DNA from: Deltaproteobacteria bacterium
GTDB taxonomy: Bacteria; Desulfobacterota; DSM-4660; Desulfatiglandales; Desulfatiglandaceae
Length of the DNA stretch: 64,000 nucleotides
Assembly: GCA_019307945.1 (NCBI GenBank)
Contig: JAFDIS010000012.1
Location: 1-64,000 of the forward strand
Direction: 5' to 3'
Shown one piece after another: positions 45,197-53,456 of the stretch; positions within the stretch are counted from its first letter, which is position 1; every line of letters starts with the position of its first letter. The notes below the pieces were generated by a model. That model saw nothing but the letters and a program-made list of their open reading frames with translations. It ran no database searches and was not told where the DNA came from. Both the position numbers and the translations under genes were made by a program.

Positions 45197-45652
45197 TCAG
45201 GCCTCCCTCAGGATCAAGGCGGGACCTCTTCCTTCCACCTGCCCGCCTAATCGACGATAGGTGGGTTCCTCGTCACCGCGGGAGGTGATACACCCGATGA
45301 GCTCGTCGAGGAATTGTACCGTCTCACCGATGAATGCCACGTTTTCCAGGACACGCAACTTGATTTCTTCTCTGAGCTGGGCGGTCCTCCGCTTGAGATC
45401 CGAAAAACCCGGATCCCGCAACAGGATCCTGAAGGCCTCAGGCCCGCTCGCACCCTGCCCCATGGTGCGCAGTTCCTCGTTGACTTCATCAATGGCCGAG
45501 GTCAGTTCCCTTTTCCTGCGGATCAGCCCCCAGAGACCGTCCAGGTCCGGGCCCGCGAGGCTGTCCGCTTCCTGTTCGAGACATCGGCGCAGCTCTTCCA
45601 GCAGGCCAAGGCGCCTTCTGTATAGCTCCTCGATAGAGGTCGGCTTTTCCAT
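45197..45652 (-). CDS. flgN: FlgN-like export chaperone
   Basis: 151 aa, AGGAGAC upstream. It is almost all helical: YRRRLGLLEELRRCLEQEAD, LIRRKRELTSAIDEVNEEL. The family is poorly conserved; position directly before flgK and the all-helical pattern support the call. FlgN keeps FlgK and FlgL export-ready. Confidence 0.8.
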   Translation of the reverse strand: MEKPTSIEELYRRRLGLLEELRRCLEQEADSLAGPDLDGLWGLIRRKRELTSAIDEVNEELRTMGQGASGPEAFRILLRDPGFSDLKRRTAQLREEIKLRVLENVAFIGETVQFLDELIGCITSRGDEEPTYRRLGGQVEGRGPALILREA

Positions 45653-45711
45653 CCTGTCTCCTCGAATGATTCATCGGCCGAACAACAAAGATTCTAAAAA
45701 GCGGCCGGTGT

Positions 45712-46422
45712 TCACGTACCCCTTTCCCCGGTGCCTTCGGCCCTGAGGACCCTGAAGATGCCACGGGGATCCACAGACTCGCCGGCACGCCGAACCTCAA
45801 AATGGAGGTGAGGCCCGGTGCTCCTGCCGCTGGATCCCACCTCGGCGATTACGACTCCAGCCTCCACCCATTGGCCTTCCTGCACGAAGTTCTTCTTGTT
45901 GTGCGCATAGAGGGTGTTCCATTTTCCGCCGTGGTCGAGGATCACCACGTTGCCGAACCCGGGGCGTTGTCCGCTGAAAACCACCCGTCCCGCGAGGGTT
46001 GCCCGGACGGGACTCCCCTCTCCGGCAGCCACGTCCATCCCACGGTGAAAGGCCCGCTCCCCGGTTATCGGATCTTTTCTCCATCCGTATTCCGAGCTTA
46101 TCGTCCCCGGGGCGGGCCACACGGGCGAGTCGTTGGAAACTCGACTCAACTGCCTGTAGAGTAGATCGGCCAGACTTCCCGGTCCCAGTCCCGCCATCCC
46201 CTTGGACAATTCCATATCGAACATTGATTCATAGATTTCCTCTCCCTGCCCGCCGTGTATGAGGTCGCATTTGTCGATGGTCCTGCGCATGGTCTTGAGG
46301 AGATGGTAGGTGAATATGGCCTCAAAATCCTTGCAGGCCTTGAAGAGCTTTTCATCCCTCGCAGGAGCTTGCCCCCAGGCGGGTGCGGGCATTCCGATTT
46401 TCAGCGTGGTGCGTTCGATCAT
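45712..46422 (-). CDS. FlgJ-like rod-binding domain fused to M23 peptidase
   Basis: 236 aa. Residues 20-80 are the FlgJ rod-binding domain (LFKACKDFEAIFTYHLLKTM, then GEEIYESMFDMELSKGMA). Residues 100-225 are an M23 metallopeptidase domain with the zinc ligands in HRGMDVAAGEGSPV and the HxH motif in GPHLHFEV. In enterobacteria FlgJ carries a glucosaminidase for cutting a hole in peptidoglycan for the rod; here a peptide-bond-cutting M23 domain takes that place. No signal peptide is seen, as expected for rod-type export. It lies between flgI and flgN. Confidence 0.9.
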   Translation of the reverse strand: MIERTTLKIGMPAPAWGQAPARDEKLFKACKDFEAIFTYHLLKTMRRTIDKCDLIHGGQGEEIYESMFDMELSKGMAGLGPGSLADLLYRQLSRVSNDSPVWPAPGTISSEYGWRKDPITGERAFHRGMDVAAGEGSPVRATLAGRVVFSGQRPGFGNVVILDHGGKWNTLYAHNKKNFVQEGQWVEAGVVIAEVGSSGRSTGPHLHFEVRRAGESVDPRGIFRVLRAEGTGERGT

Positions 46423-46479
46423 GGCTTGCTTTCACCCGGCAAAAGAAGACTTCATCAAATGGGATTCTCGTTTCAGCTT

Positions 46480-47610
46480 CTAGATTATCTCGAGTTCCGC
46501 CTGGAGTGCGCCGGCGGCCTTGATGGCCTGAAAGATGGCTATCAAATCGCGCGGCGTCGCTCCGATGGCATTCAGTGCCCTTACCAGTTCGCCCAGGTTG
46601 GTACCCTTGGGCATCAGGATCAGTTTCTTCCTCTCTTCCGTCACCTTGACCTCGCTGTCCTTGGTAACCACCGTCTGCCCGCCCTGCGAGAGCGGGGTGG
46701 GCTGGCTGACGTTCTGGGATTCCTTGATCTGGACACTCAGATTGCCGTGTGCGATGGCCACCGAGGAGATCCGTACATTTTCTCCCATGACCACCGTGCC
46801 CGTGCGCTCGTCCAGTATGATCCTGGCCCTGATGTCCGGGGAGACCTGTAGCTGCTCGAGAGAGGCCATGAGACCTACAAGATTACCACGGTAGGCGGAG
46901 GGCACGCTAACCTTAATGGTGCCGGCATCCTTCGGAAAAGCTGCCTTTTCGTCCAGAAAATCATTGATGGATCGGGATACCCTCACGGCCGTGGTAAAAT
47001 CCGGATGACGCAGGGAGATGACCAGGTCTTGGAGCTTCCCGAAATCAAAGGGTATTTCGCGTTCGATGGTGGCCCCTTCCGGAATCCTGGCCACCGTGGG
47101 ATGATTTTTCTGGACCCCCCCTCCTGCCGCCCCCGAACTGGCGAACCCCCCCACGAGCAAGGGACCCTGGGCAAGGGCGTAGACCTGGTTGTCCGCCCCG
47201 CGAAGGGATGTAAGAAGCAAGGTCCCGCCCTGAAGGCTCTTGGCGTCCCCCACGGAAGAGACAAGGACATCCAGCTTACTGCCCACCCGGGCGAAGGGGG
47301 GAAGATCCGCCGTCACCATGACCGCCGCCACATTGTTTACCTTGACCTGGTCCGCGGTGGCGTGAATCCCCAAGCGCTCCATCATGTTGACAAGGGACTG
47401 CACGGTGAATTGGGTTCCCGTACCGTCGCCCGTCCCGTTGAGACCCACCACGAGACCGTAGCCGATCAGTTGGTTCTTTCGCACACCCTTCAACGAGGCG
47501 ATATCCTTGAGCCTGGCGCCCCATGCCTGACTCTGAAAAAATATCCCCAGGGTCAGCAACCCCGAAATGCAAAGCAAGACACAGAACCTCAAGCCCTTCT
47601 TGCCGTCCAT
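46480..47610 (-). CDS. flgI: Flagellar P-ring protein
   Basis: 376 aa from ATG 47610 with GGAGGAA upstream; the open frame starts earlier without need. Signal peptide FCVLLCISGLLTLGIFFQSQ ending near AWG-AR. Conserved core: LKDIASLKGVRKNQLIGYGL, GLNGTGDGTGTQFTVQSLVN, and the C-terminal LGELVRALNAIGATPRDLIA. It forms the P ring in the peptidoglycan layer, with FlgA as its chaperone, encoded nearby. Confidence 0.95.
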   Translation of the reverse strand: MDGKKGLRFCVLLCISGLLTLGIFFQSQAWGARLKDIASLKGVRKNQLIGYGLVVGLNGTGDGTGTQFTVQSLVNMMERLGIHATADQVKVNNVAAVMVTADLPPFARVGSKLDVLVSSVGDAKSLQGGTLLLTSLRGADNQVYALAQGPLLVGGFASSGAAGGGVQKNHPTVARIPEGATIEREIPFDFGKLQDLVISLRHPDFTTAVRVSRSINDFLDEKAAFPKDAGTIKVSVPSAYRGNLVGLMASLEQLQVSPDIRARIILDERTGTVVMGENVRISSVAIAHGNLSVQIKESQNVSQPTPLSQGGQTVVTKDSEVKVTEERKKLILMPKGTNLGELVRALNAIGATPRDLIAIFQAIKAAGALQAELEII

Positions 47611-47624
47611 TTTGGATTCCTCCG

Positions 47625-48374
47625 TCAGAATGGCCACACGTAATCAATGATCCTCATGAGCCACCCGGGGCGCTGCTTGTCGCTGACCGCTCCGCTGCCC
47701 GTATAGGTGATCTTGGCGTCTGCAATGTAGCTCGAAAGCACGGTATTGTCCGGCGAGATGTCCGAGGATCTGATGATCCCGGTCAGTGTGATGAACTGGG
47801 TTTCATTGTTGACCTGCACCTGCCTCGTGCCCTCGATGAGCAGGTTTCCGTTGGGATATGTCTCGATGACCTTGGCGGTAATGGAAGCGCTCATGGTTTC
47901 ATCGCGAGTGGTGCTTCCGCTCCCGTCAAACGCATTCTCCATGGAGGCCTTGAACATGACCTTGTTGTTGAAGGCGTCCGGGAATTTGTATTTGCCCGGA
48001 AGCAGACTCTTTTGCATCTTGGTTTCGTATCCCAGGAGGTTGGTGATTCCGGCCGTTATGGACGAATCACGCGATGAACTGGTGGTGGCCTTTTTGGAGG
48101 CCTTGGAGGTCTCAACGATGTTCACCGTCACCAGATCACCCACCTTCCGTGCCCGCAGATCCTGAAATATGCCGTTGAACGATGCAGGCCGGTAAAGGCC
48201 GGCAGCCCCGGGGTCCTGGGCCCCCCTGCCGGGGGGTTGAAAGTGCTTTGCCTGGCGTAGCGCAGGCGAGACACGGCCCGAAGGAGCCGTTTGCGCGCGA
48301 TTTCCCGCACAACCGATAAAAGCCAGAAAGACCACCATAATGGCGAAAACATGCCCTTTCTTGATACAATCCAT
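47625..48374 (-). CDS. flgH: Flagellar L-ring lipoprotein
   Basis: 249 aa. Lipoprotein signal FAIMVVFLAFIGC with the lipidated cysteine near residue 22. FlgH core: RARKVGDLVTVNIVETSKAS, TITAKVIETYPNGN in the form MSASITAKVIETYPNGNLLI, and GIIRSSDISPDNTVLSSYIA. It forms the outer-membrane L ring, so the organism has a Gram-negative envelope. It sits between flgA and flgI. Confidence 0.94.
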   Translation of the reverse strand: MDCIKKGHVFAIMVVFLAFIGCAGNRAQTAPSGRVSPALRQAKHFQPPGRGAQDPGAAGLYRPASFNGIFQDLRARKVGDLVTVNIVETSKASKKATTSSSRDSSITAGITNLLGYETKMQKSLLPGKYKFPDAFNNKVMFKASMENAFDGSGSTTRDETMSASITAKVIETYPNGNLLIEGTRQVQVNNETQFITLTGIIRSSDISPDNTVLSSYIADAKITYTGSGAVSDKQRPGWLMRIIDYVWPF

Positions 48375-48385
48375 GGCATCGCCTC

Positions 48386-49369
48386 CTAGAAAAAAACCTC
48401 CACCTGGCCCGGCCCCTTCACGGTGGCATGAATCTCCTTGCCGCTTGAAAGGTTCACCACCCGGATCTGGTCCCCGCGTGCGCCGTCCTGCAACGCCTTG
48501 CCGAAAGTGGTGATCCTGATCTGCTCGTTTTCCGCCTTGATCAGTACCCGACGGCCTTTCAGCACCAGGGGGACGGGTTCAACCATCTGTTTGGTGACGG
48601 GCTCTCCGGCGCGAAGGCCCCTGGTGATCCGCATGCCCACCAGGACCTCGCTGGAGCCGAACACATTGCCCGAGGGTCTGATCCTGCGTTCGGTCACCGT
48701 GAACAGGTCCCCGGCCGTCAAGACCGTGCCCGCCCTGAGCGCTCTTGCCGCCTTTACCACGCATTGGTCCACGCTGATCCTGCCTGAAAGGGAGATCTTC
48801 CTTTGGGGAACACCGTCAACACGAAAGACTACCACCACTGAAAGATCGCCGGCACGGACCCTTGCAGGTCCTCTCACCTCCCAGTCCACCCGCCCCGACG
48901 GCAGACGGATGGGATAAGCTACCCGGATCCTTTCAAAGTGGATCTTTTCCGGCGGCCACGAAGCATGCTCCAGAACGTACTGCCGGAAAATTCGTTTCTG
49001 CTGACCCACGCCGATCGTCACGCACTCCCTTTCCACCAGTAGCTGCTTGGGAATCTTTACCTTGATCCCCTCTTCCCGCTTGAGTTCCGCGTAAAGACGG
49101 TACATGAGGAAGCGGTCGCTCAGGGTGGCGGTGCGGCCCGGAGGAGGTGAACTAGCCACCTCAAGACGCTTCATGCGCCGTACCCTTTCGCCGTCCGCTG
49201 GTTGGAAGCGCGCGATCTCTCCCAGCAACACCTTCTCCCCGTGGACCGTGGCGCGCTCCTTGACGGCTATGCGAATAGCCCCCCCCGCCAGGACCTGGGA
49301 GGCGGTCAGGCATACGCAAATGCAAAGGGCTGACAGGAAACGCGGCATGGTAGGCCTCATCTGGATCAT
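48386..49369 (-). CDS. flgA: P-ring assembly chaperone FlgA (SAF domain)
   Basis: 327 aa, start overlapping the flgG stop as ATGA. Signal peptide FLSALCICVCLTASQVLA. The C-terminal SAF-type domain is recognisable in VVKAARALRAGTVLTAGDLF, ITRGLRAGEPVTKQMVEPVP and RGDQIRVVNLSSGKEIHATV. FlgA helps FlgI assemble in the periplasm. It is longer than enteric FlgA (about 220 aa) owing to an extra N-terminal part. Confidence 0.9.
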   Translation of the reverse strand: MIQMRPTMPRFLSALCICVCLTASQVLAGGAIRIAVKERATVHGEKVLLGEIARFQPADGERVRRMKRLEVASSPPPGRTATLSDRFLMYRLYAELKREEGIKVKIPKQLLVERECVTIGVGQQKRIFRQYVLEHASWPPEKIHFERIRVAYPIRLPSGRVDWEVRGPARVRAGDLSVVVVFRVDGVPQRKISLSGRISVDQCVVKAARALRAGTVLTAGDLFTVTERRIRPSGNVFGSSEVLVGMRITRGLRAGEPVTKQMVEPVPLVLKGRRVLIKAENEQIRITTFGKALQDGARGDQIRVVNLSSGKEIHATVKGPGQVEVFF

Positions 49370-50148
49370 CTCCTGATGTTGTTAGTCAGTTGCATCATCT
49401 CGTCTGCGGCCTTGATGGATTTGGAGCAAATCTCGTAGGCCCGCTGACCTGTAATCATGTTGACCATCTCTTCCACCACATCCACGTTGGACATCTCCAG
49501 GTAACCCTGGGCGATGGTCCCCATCCCGTCCACCCCCGGGGTACCTTCTACAGGATCCCCGGAGGCGGCCGAGGGGATGTACCGGTTGCCGCCGATGCTC
49601 AGCAGTCCGGAGGGATTGGCAAAGCTGTAGAGGGTGAGTTGAGCGCTTCCCAGTTCGGTCCCGTCCGCCCCCATGGCCACGATGTTTCCGCCCGAATCGA
49701 TGGTGATGTTGGTGGTCCCGCTGGGGATGGCGAACTCGGGTTGGAGGCGATCTCCATCACTGGTGCAGATATAACCCTCACTGTCCACCTTGAAGGCACC
49801 CGAGCGCATGTACACCTCATCCCCGTTGCTCAAGACCTTGAAGAATCCTTTCCCCTCGATGGCCATGTCCAGGTCGTTCTTGGTCTGGACATAATCCCCC
49901 TGGGAAAAGATCTTCTGCACCGAGACGGGGCGGGTTCCCATGCCGATCTGAATACCGGTGGGGACTTGCCCTCCCCCGGCTGTTGCAGCCCCCGGAGAAC
50001 GCAGGTTCTGATAAAGGAGATCCTGAAAATCACTTCGACTCTTCTTGAAGCCCGCCGTGTTCACGTTGGCCAGATTGTTGGCGATCACGTCCAGGTTCAA
50101 TTTTTGCGCCGCCATTCCGGATGCGGCCGTCCAAAGGCTCCTGATCAT
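49366..50148 (-). CDS. flgG: Flagellar distal rod protein
   Basis: 260 aa. Canonical start MIRSLWTAASGMAAQKLNLD, then VIANNLANVNTAGFKKSRSD and FQDLLYQNLRSPG, and the C-terminal VDVVEEMVNMITGQRAYEIC. It forms the distal rod. It follows flgF by 60 bp and overlaps flgA. Confidence 0.96.
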   Translation of the reverse strand: MIRSLWTAASGMAAQKLNLDVIANNLANVNTAGFKKSRSDFQDLLYQNLRSPGAATAGGGQVPTGIQIGMGTRPVSVQKIFSQGDYVQTKNDLDMAIEGKGFFKVLSNGDEVYMRSGAFKVDSEGYICTSDGDRLQPEFAIPSGTTNITIDSGGNIVAMGADGTELGSAQLTLYSFANPSGLLSIGGNRYIPSAASGDPVEGTPGVDGMGTIAQGYLEMSNVDVVEEMVNMITGQRAYEICSKSIKAADEMMQLTNNIRR

Positions 50149-50208
50149 GGCACTGTCTCCTTATTTCTCGCGGACCCGGATCCCTGTATCGCAGCCCGGC
50201 CCGCCGAT

Positions 50209-51000
50209 CTATCGTACCCGGCCCACCTGATTGATGACCCGGTCGTCGATTCCGTCCAAAAGCCTTAGCGCCTTTTGATAACTCTCAAAGGATCTCATGC
50301 AGTCGATCATATTCACCATTTCCCTGGAAATGTTTACATTGGAGTCCTCCAGATACCCTTGCTGAATCGTGTACCTACCCACGACATTGGATTCGCGGAC
50401 CGTGGGATCGAGCCGAAAGAGGCCGTTTCCCTCTTTGATGGGTCGCACATCCTCGGGGAACACCACCACGTCCAGTCGTCCCGCCTCGGAGCCGTCCACC
50501 AGGATTTTCCCCGTCTCGTCCACCTTCATGTCGGATCCGGAGATCAGGACGGGGCCGCCCGATCCCATGACCTGGTATCCTTCCTGGGTGATGAGATACC
50601 CTTGGCTGTCAACGACAAAATTGCCTTTTCTCGTATAGCGGATCCCATCGGGCGTTAGTACCTTGAAAAACCCCCGGCCCTGGATGGCAAGGTCAAAGAC
50701 GTTTCCTGTGAATCGGGTGGTACCCTGGGACATGTCCGTACGGATCTCCACCGTCGGCATACCCTCGGCAACCCCGGCCGTGAGGACCTTGGCCCCCATC
50801 CCGTTCGCAAGGGAATCGGGTGCCGCCACTGGCTCCGGCACCGAAGGTGCGCTGAGAAAACGCCGCTCAAACATGTCTCGAAAGGATACCCGGTCCCCCT
50901 TGAATCCCGGGGTCGCGGCATTGGCCAGGTTATTGGCGATGACATCCAATCTTGTCTGCTCCCTCATACATCCCCTGACCGCTTCCAGCATGCCCAACAT
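50209..51000 (-). CDS. flgF: Flagellar proximal rod protein FlgF-like
   Basis: 263 aa. It has the rod-family N-terminus (LDVIANNLANAATPGFKGDR) and C-terminus (NVNISREMVNMIDCMRSFES). FlgF and FlgG are paralogues; the position before flgG supports FlgF. It is the first gene of the rod/ring operon behind a sigma-54-type promoter. Confidence 0.9.
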   Translation of the reverse strand: MLGMLEAVRGCMREQTRLDVIANNLANAATPGFKGDRVSFRDMFERRFLSAPSVPEPVAAPDSLANGMGAKVLTAGVAEGMPTVEIRTDMSQGTTRFTGNVFDLAIQGRGFFKVLTPDGIRYTRKGNFVVDSQGYLITQEGYQVMGSGGPVLISGSDMKVDETGKILVDGSEAGRLDVVVFPEDVRPIKEGNGLFRLDPTVRESNVVGRYTIQQGYLEDSNVNISREMVNMIDCMRSFESYQKALRLLDGIDDRVINQVGRVR

Positions 51001-51254
51001 CTGTCAAGAATCCTCCCTTTGTCTACCTTGTCGCACCTTCCTGCTGACCTGTGCCTCACTCCCATGATTTAGCAAGATCCATACCAACCCTCGCTTTTCC
51101 CGATCATTCCCTCAATAGAGCCAACCTACTGTCTTTACAGGTATTTTGTCTTGAATCGCTCAGAGCGGCTCGGGCACGGAGACATGCTTCGAAGCCGGGC
51201 TGAAGTTGTTTCCCACCGTGGGGGGAAAAACTTGCCCGCCTAGGGGCAGTGCCC
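51001..51254. other. 254-bp non-coding region before flgF
   Basis: It contains the sigma-54-type promoter at 51072-51087. No gene is seen. Confidence 0.6.
51072..51087 (-). promoter_or_regulatory. Sigma-54-type promoter of the flgF-flgG-flgA-flgH-flgI operon
   Basis: On the - strand TTGGTATGGATCTTGC: GG and GC 12 bp apart with the conserved TTGC box; the -24 box is TTGGTAT, not TTGGCAC. The start of transcription would be near 51060, 60 nt before flgF. Confidence 0.65.
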
Positions 51255-51563
51255 TCAAAGAGTGCCCGGCGATCCCGATCTCCGCTCCTCACCGACCTTG
51301 TTGTTGAGCCGATAGGCAAAGGCCAGCAACTCAGCCACGGCCCGGTACAGAAGGGGTGGAACCTCCTCGTATGTCTCCAGTCTCATGAGACTTTCCACAA
51401 GATCCGGATCCTCCGTAACGGGGACCCCTCCGGCCCTTGCAGTCTCGATGATTTTCCGGGCCACCACACCCCTGCCTTTGGCCCTGACCTTGGGAGCCCG
51501 ATCTTTTTCTGCATCATAGGAAAGGGCCACGGCCTTTTGTCTCGATTTTTCCTCTTGTCCCAT
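51255..51563 (-). CDS. FlhB C-terminal domain paralogue (EscU/YscU/HrcU-type switch fragment)
   Basis: 102 aa from ATG 51563, with GGAGGT 10 nt upstream. It matches only the cytoplasmic C-domain of FlhB (KAVALSYDAEKDRAPKVRAK, then GVPVTEDPDLVESLMRLETY and LLYRAVAELLAFAYRLN) and has no membrane part and no NPTH site. Such stand-alone proteins are known in many flagellated bacteria and can partly replace the FlhB C-domain in substrate switching. It lies downstream of the fliK-like gene, which fits a switching role. Confidence 0.85.
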   Translation of the reverse strand: MGQEEKSRQKAVALSYDAEKDRAPKVRAKGRGVVARKIIETARAGGVPVTEDPDLVESLMRLETYEEVPPLLYRAVAELLAFAYRLNNKVGEERRSGSPGTL

Positions 51564-51581
51564 CTGAATGGTCACCTCCAC

Positions 51582-51811
51582 CCGGGTGGCTGAAAGCGCT
51601 CCGGCCAGGCCCCCCAGGGCTTCCTGATTTCACTCCGCCATCCGACACCGGAAAGCCCCGGGGCTTTGACCGTGGATCAATATGGCCATGGCGCCCCGGT
51701 GCCCTGTCATTCAATGTCGCCGATTGCGAAGCAGTGGGACTGAGCACCCAAAGGGTGTGAAGAATTGGAAACTCGCCAGTGGCCAAAATTGATTCGTGGA
51801 GGGGCACTGAG
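51582..51811. other. 230-bp gap with palindrome AAAGCCCCGGGGCTTT
   Basis: The 16-bp perfect palindrome is at 51652-51667. It may act as a weak terminator between the fliK-like gene and the FlhB-like gene; there is no T-run. No gene is seen. Confidence 0.5.
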
Positions 51812-52897
51812 CTAGATCACCAGATCCAGCCAGGCCTCCCCGGCAGCCGACGGCATCTCCTCTTCGGGGTCTCCAGCGCCCTCCTTCTTGACCTCATATC
51901 CGATCGCTTTCACCACGAATCCCGCCTGTCGAAGCCCTTCCTCAAGGAGATGCGCGTGCTTTTCGAGCAGTAGGACGGTCCCCTCATCAGGGCTCCTGAG
52001 GTGAACACTTATCGTGCGCCCTTTCAGGAACAGCCATGCTTCGAGTGATCCCAGTCGACTCCAGCGCGTATAAAGGAGCAGTATGCAAGCATCGTCGGTT
52101 TCCGTCTTCCGTATGTATCCTTCTGCGCCTTGGAACCCTTTTTCCTCATGAGGGCCCATGAGCCAACACCACCCTTGTCTACCCGCGGCCGAGGCCGCTG
52201 CCGCCTCCTCCTCATTTCGTAGGATCGCTATGGCCTCCGAAGTCCATGCCCGGGCCTTTGCCGCCCATTGACCTCTCTCTTTCTCAAGGGCCTTTAGAAG
52301 TCCCCGGAGACTTCTCTCCACATCCAGGGAAGAGAGTGACTTGAAGAATCGGCGATCTTTTCCAAAGAGGTTCTGGAGGAACTCGCTTTCCCACAACAAT
52401 CCGCCCCATACGATCTGAAGGCCCCGCATCCCGGCGGGATTGCCGGAAGGGGAGGATCGGGCAAGGAGAGGAAAGAGGGCCTTGAGGTCCGCCAGCGCAT
52501 TCAAGACTCCCCTGGCGGGTGCGCCTCCGTGGATTTCCCCGAAGAGGTTTGAGAGGGCCTGTGAAAACCTATGGCTTCCGCCGGGAACCAAGGCCGCCGG
52601 ACGGGGCGGATGCATCTTGGCGGGGTGCCCCACCACTTCCAGGCGCACCCCGGGGGCGGTACGAAGGGCACGAAACCTATACACGGCCCTTTCCACCACT
52701 TTGCGGTGTGCCACAGCCTCGAAACGCCCTCTAGGCGTGGAAAGAAGGACCCTGCCCTTCCCGCAGAGCCGTAGCACCAGGGCATCGAAGACCTCCCCTC
52801 GCCGATAGGGGAAACTAGGAGGACGGGAACGCCCCGTTCCCCCATCGCCCCGGTGGGGGGGCACATGGTGAAGTTTGTGCGGTACGGCTCTAAGCAT
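51812..52897 (-). CDS. FliK-like hook-length control protein (C-terminal similarity)
   Basis: 361 aa. Only the C-terminal region resembles FliK: LEAWLFLKGRTISVHLRSPD, EGTVLLLEKHAHLLEEGLRQ and AGFVVKAIGYEV. The N-terminal 250 residues are arginine-, glycine- and leucine-rich and unrecognised. FliK measures hook length and switches export via FlhB; the FlhB-like gene downstream fits. The ATG at 52897 directly follows the T-run of a terminator and has no ribosome site, so the true start may lie further inside (no clearly better one was found). Confidence 0.7.
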   Translation of the reverse strand: MLRAVPHKLHHVPPHRGDGGTGRSRPPSFPYRRGEVFDALVLRLCGKGRVLLSTPRGRFEAVAHRKVVERAVYRFRALRTAPGVRLEVVGHPAKMHPPRPAALVPGGSHRFSQALSNLFGEIHGGAPARGVLNALADLKALFPLLARSSPSGNPAGMRGLQIVWGGLLWESEFLQNLFGKDRRFFKSLSSLDVERSLRGLLKALEKERGQWAAKARAWTSEAIAILRNEEEAAAASAAGRQGWCWLMGPHEEKGFQGAEGYIRKTETDDACILLLYTRWSRLGSLEAWLFLKGRTISVHLRSPDEGTVLLLEKHAHLLEEGLRQAGFVVKAIGYEVKKEGAGDPEEEMPSAAGEAWLDLVI

Positions 52898-52930
52898 AAA
52901 AAATGAGGGATAATAGATCTAATCCCTCAT
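52898..52930 (-). terminator. Terminator between DUF2802 and the fliK-like gene
   Basis: On the - strand ATGAGGGAT-10 nt-ATCCCTCAT followed by TTTTTT. The DUF2802 stop codon lies inside the stem, and the T-run abuts the next start codon. Confidence 0.85.
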
Positions 52931-53394
52931 CCCTCCTGTTTTCCGTCCTGGAGCTTGAGAAGTAGTTCCAATTCCCCTGACGGGACATCCAGATGCCTGG
53001 CGGCCTCACGAAGGCTCATTCCCTTGTCCATAAGGCCCCTGGCCCTCTCCCCCAGGCGGCGGCCCGAATTGCTCGGAGCCTCCGCCCGGCGGGGAGCTTC
53101 CAAGTCGCGGTGAATCTTGCGGTACTCTTGGATATGCCTTCGGGCCTCGGCGGTGCGCCGGTCCAGCTCCTCGAAAAGGCTCCGTGTCAGGCGCCTCTTT
53201 TCCTCCAGATTCTTTTCCAGAACGGAACCAATCTCACGCATCTCTCCCAGGAGCTGCTGGGTTTTCTCATGGGTTGTTTTCACCTCATCCATGGATACCC
53301 GATTCTTCCGCTGAACCCGCAACAGGAGCAGAATGAGACCGAACATCACTGCGTCGATCATCACTTGGCTGAAAATCCAAACCTGGACATCCAT
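52927..53394 (-). CDS. DUF2802 family flagellar-cluster protein
   Basis: 155 aa from ATG 53394; an in-frame GTG at 53406 is also possible. One N-terminal membrane segment (VMIDAVMFGLILLLLRVQRK), a long coiled coil (EKTQQLLGEMREIGSVLEKN onward), and a C-terminal helix-turn-helix-like DUF2802 region (RARGLMDKGMSLREAARHLD, VPSGELELLL). The family is linked to flagellar and chemotaxis loci; function unknown. It is the last gene before a strong terminator. Confidence 0.8.
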   Translation of the reverse strand: MDVQVWIFSQVMIDAVMFGLILLLLRVQRKNRVSMDEVKTTHEKTQQLLGEMREIGSVLEKNLEEKRRLTRSLFEELDRRTAEARRHIQEYRKIHRDLEAPRRAEAPSNSGRRLGERARGLMDKGMSLREAARHLDVPSGELELLLKLQDGKQEG

Positions 53395-53456
53395 GCTCCG
53401 TTCCACCTGCAGCCCCTATCGAGGCCGAAAAAAGTGTGATTCCTCGTGACCCCCGC

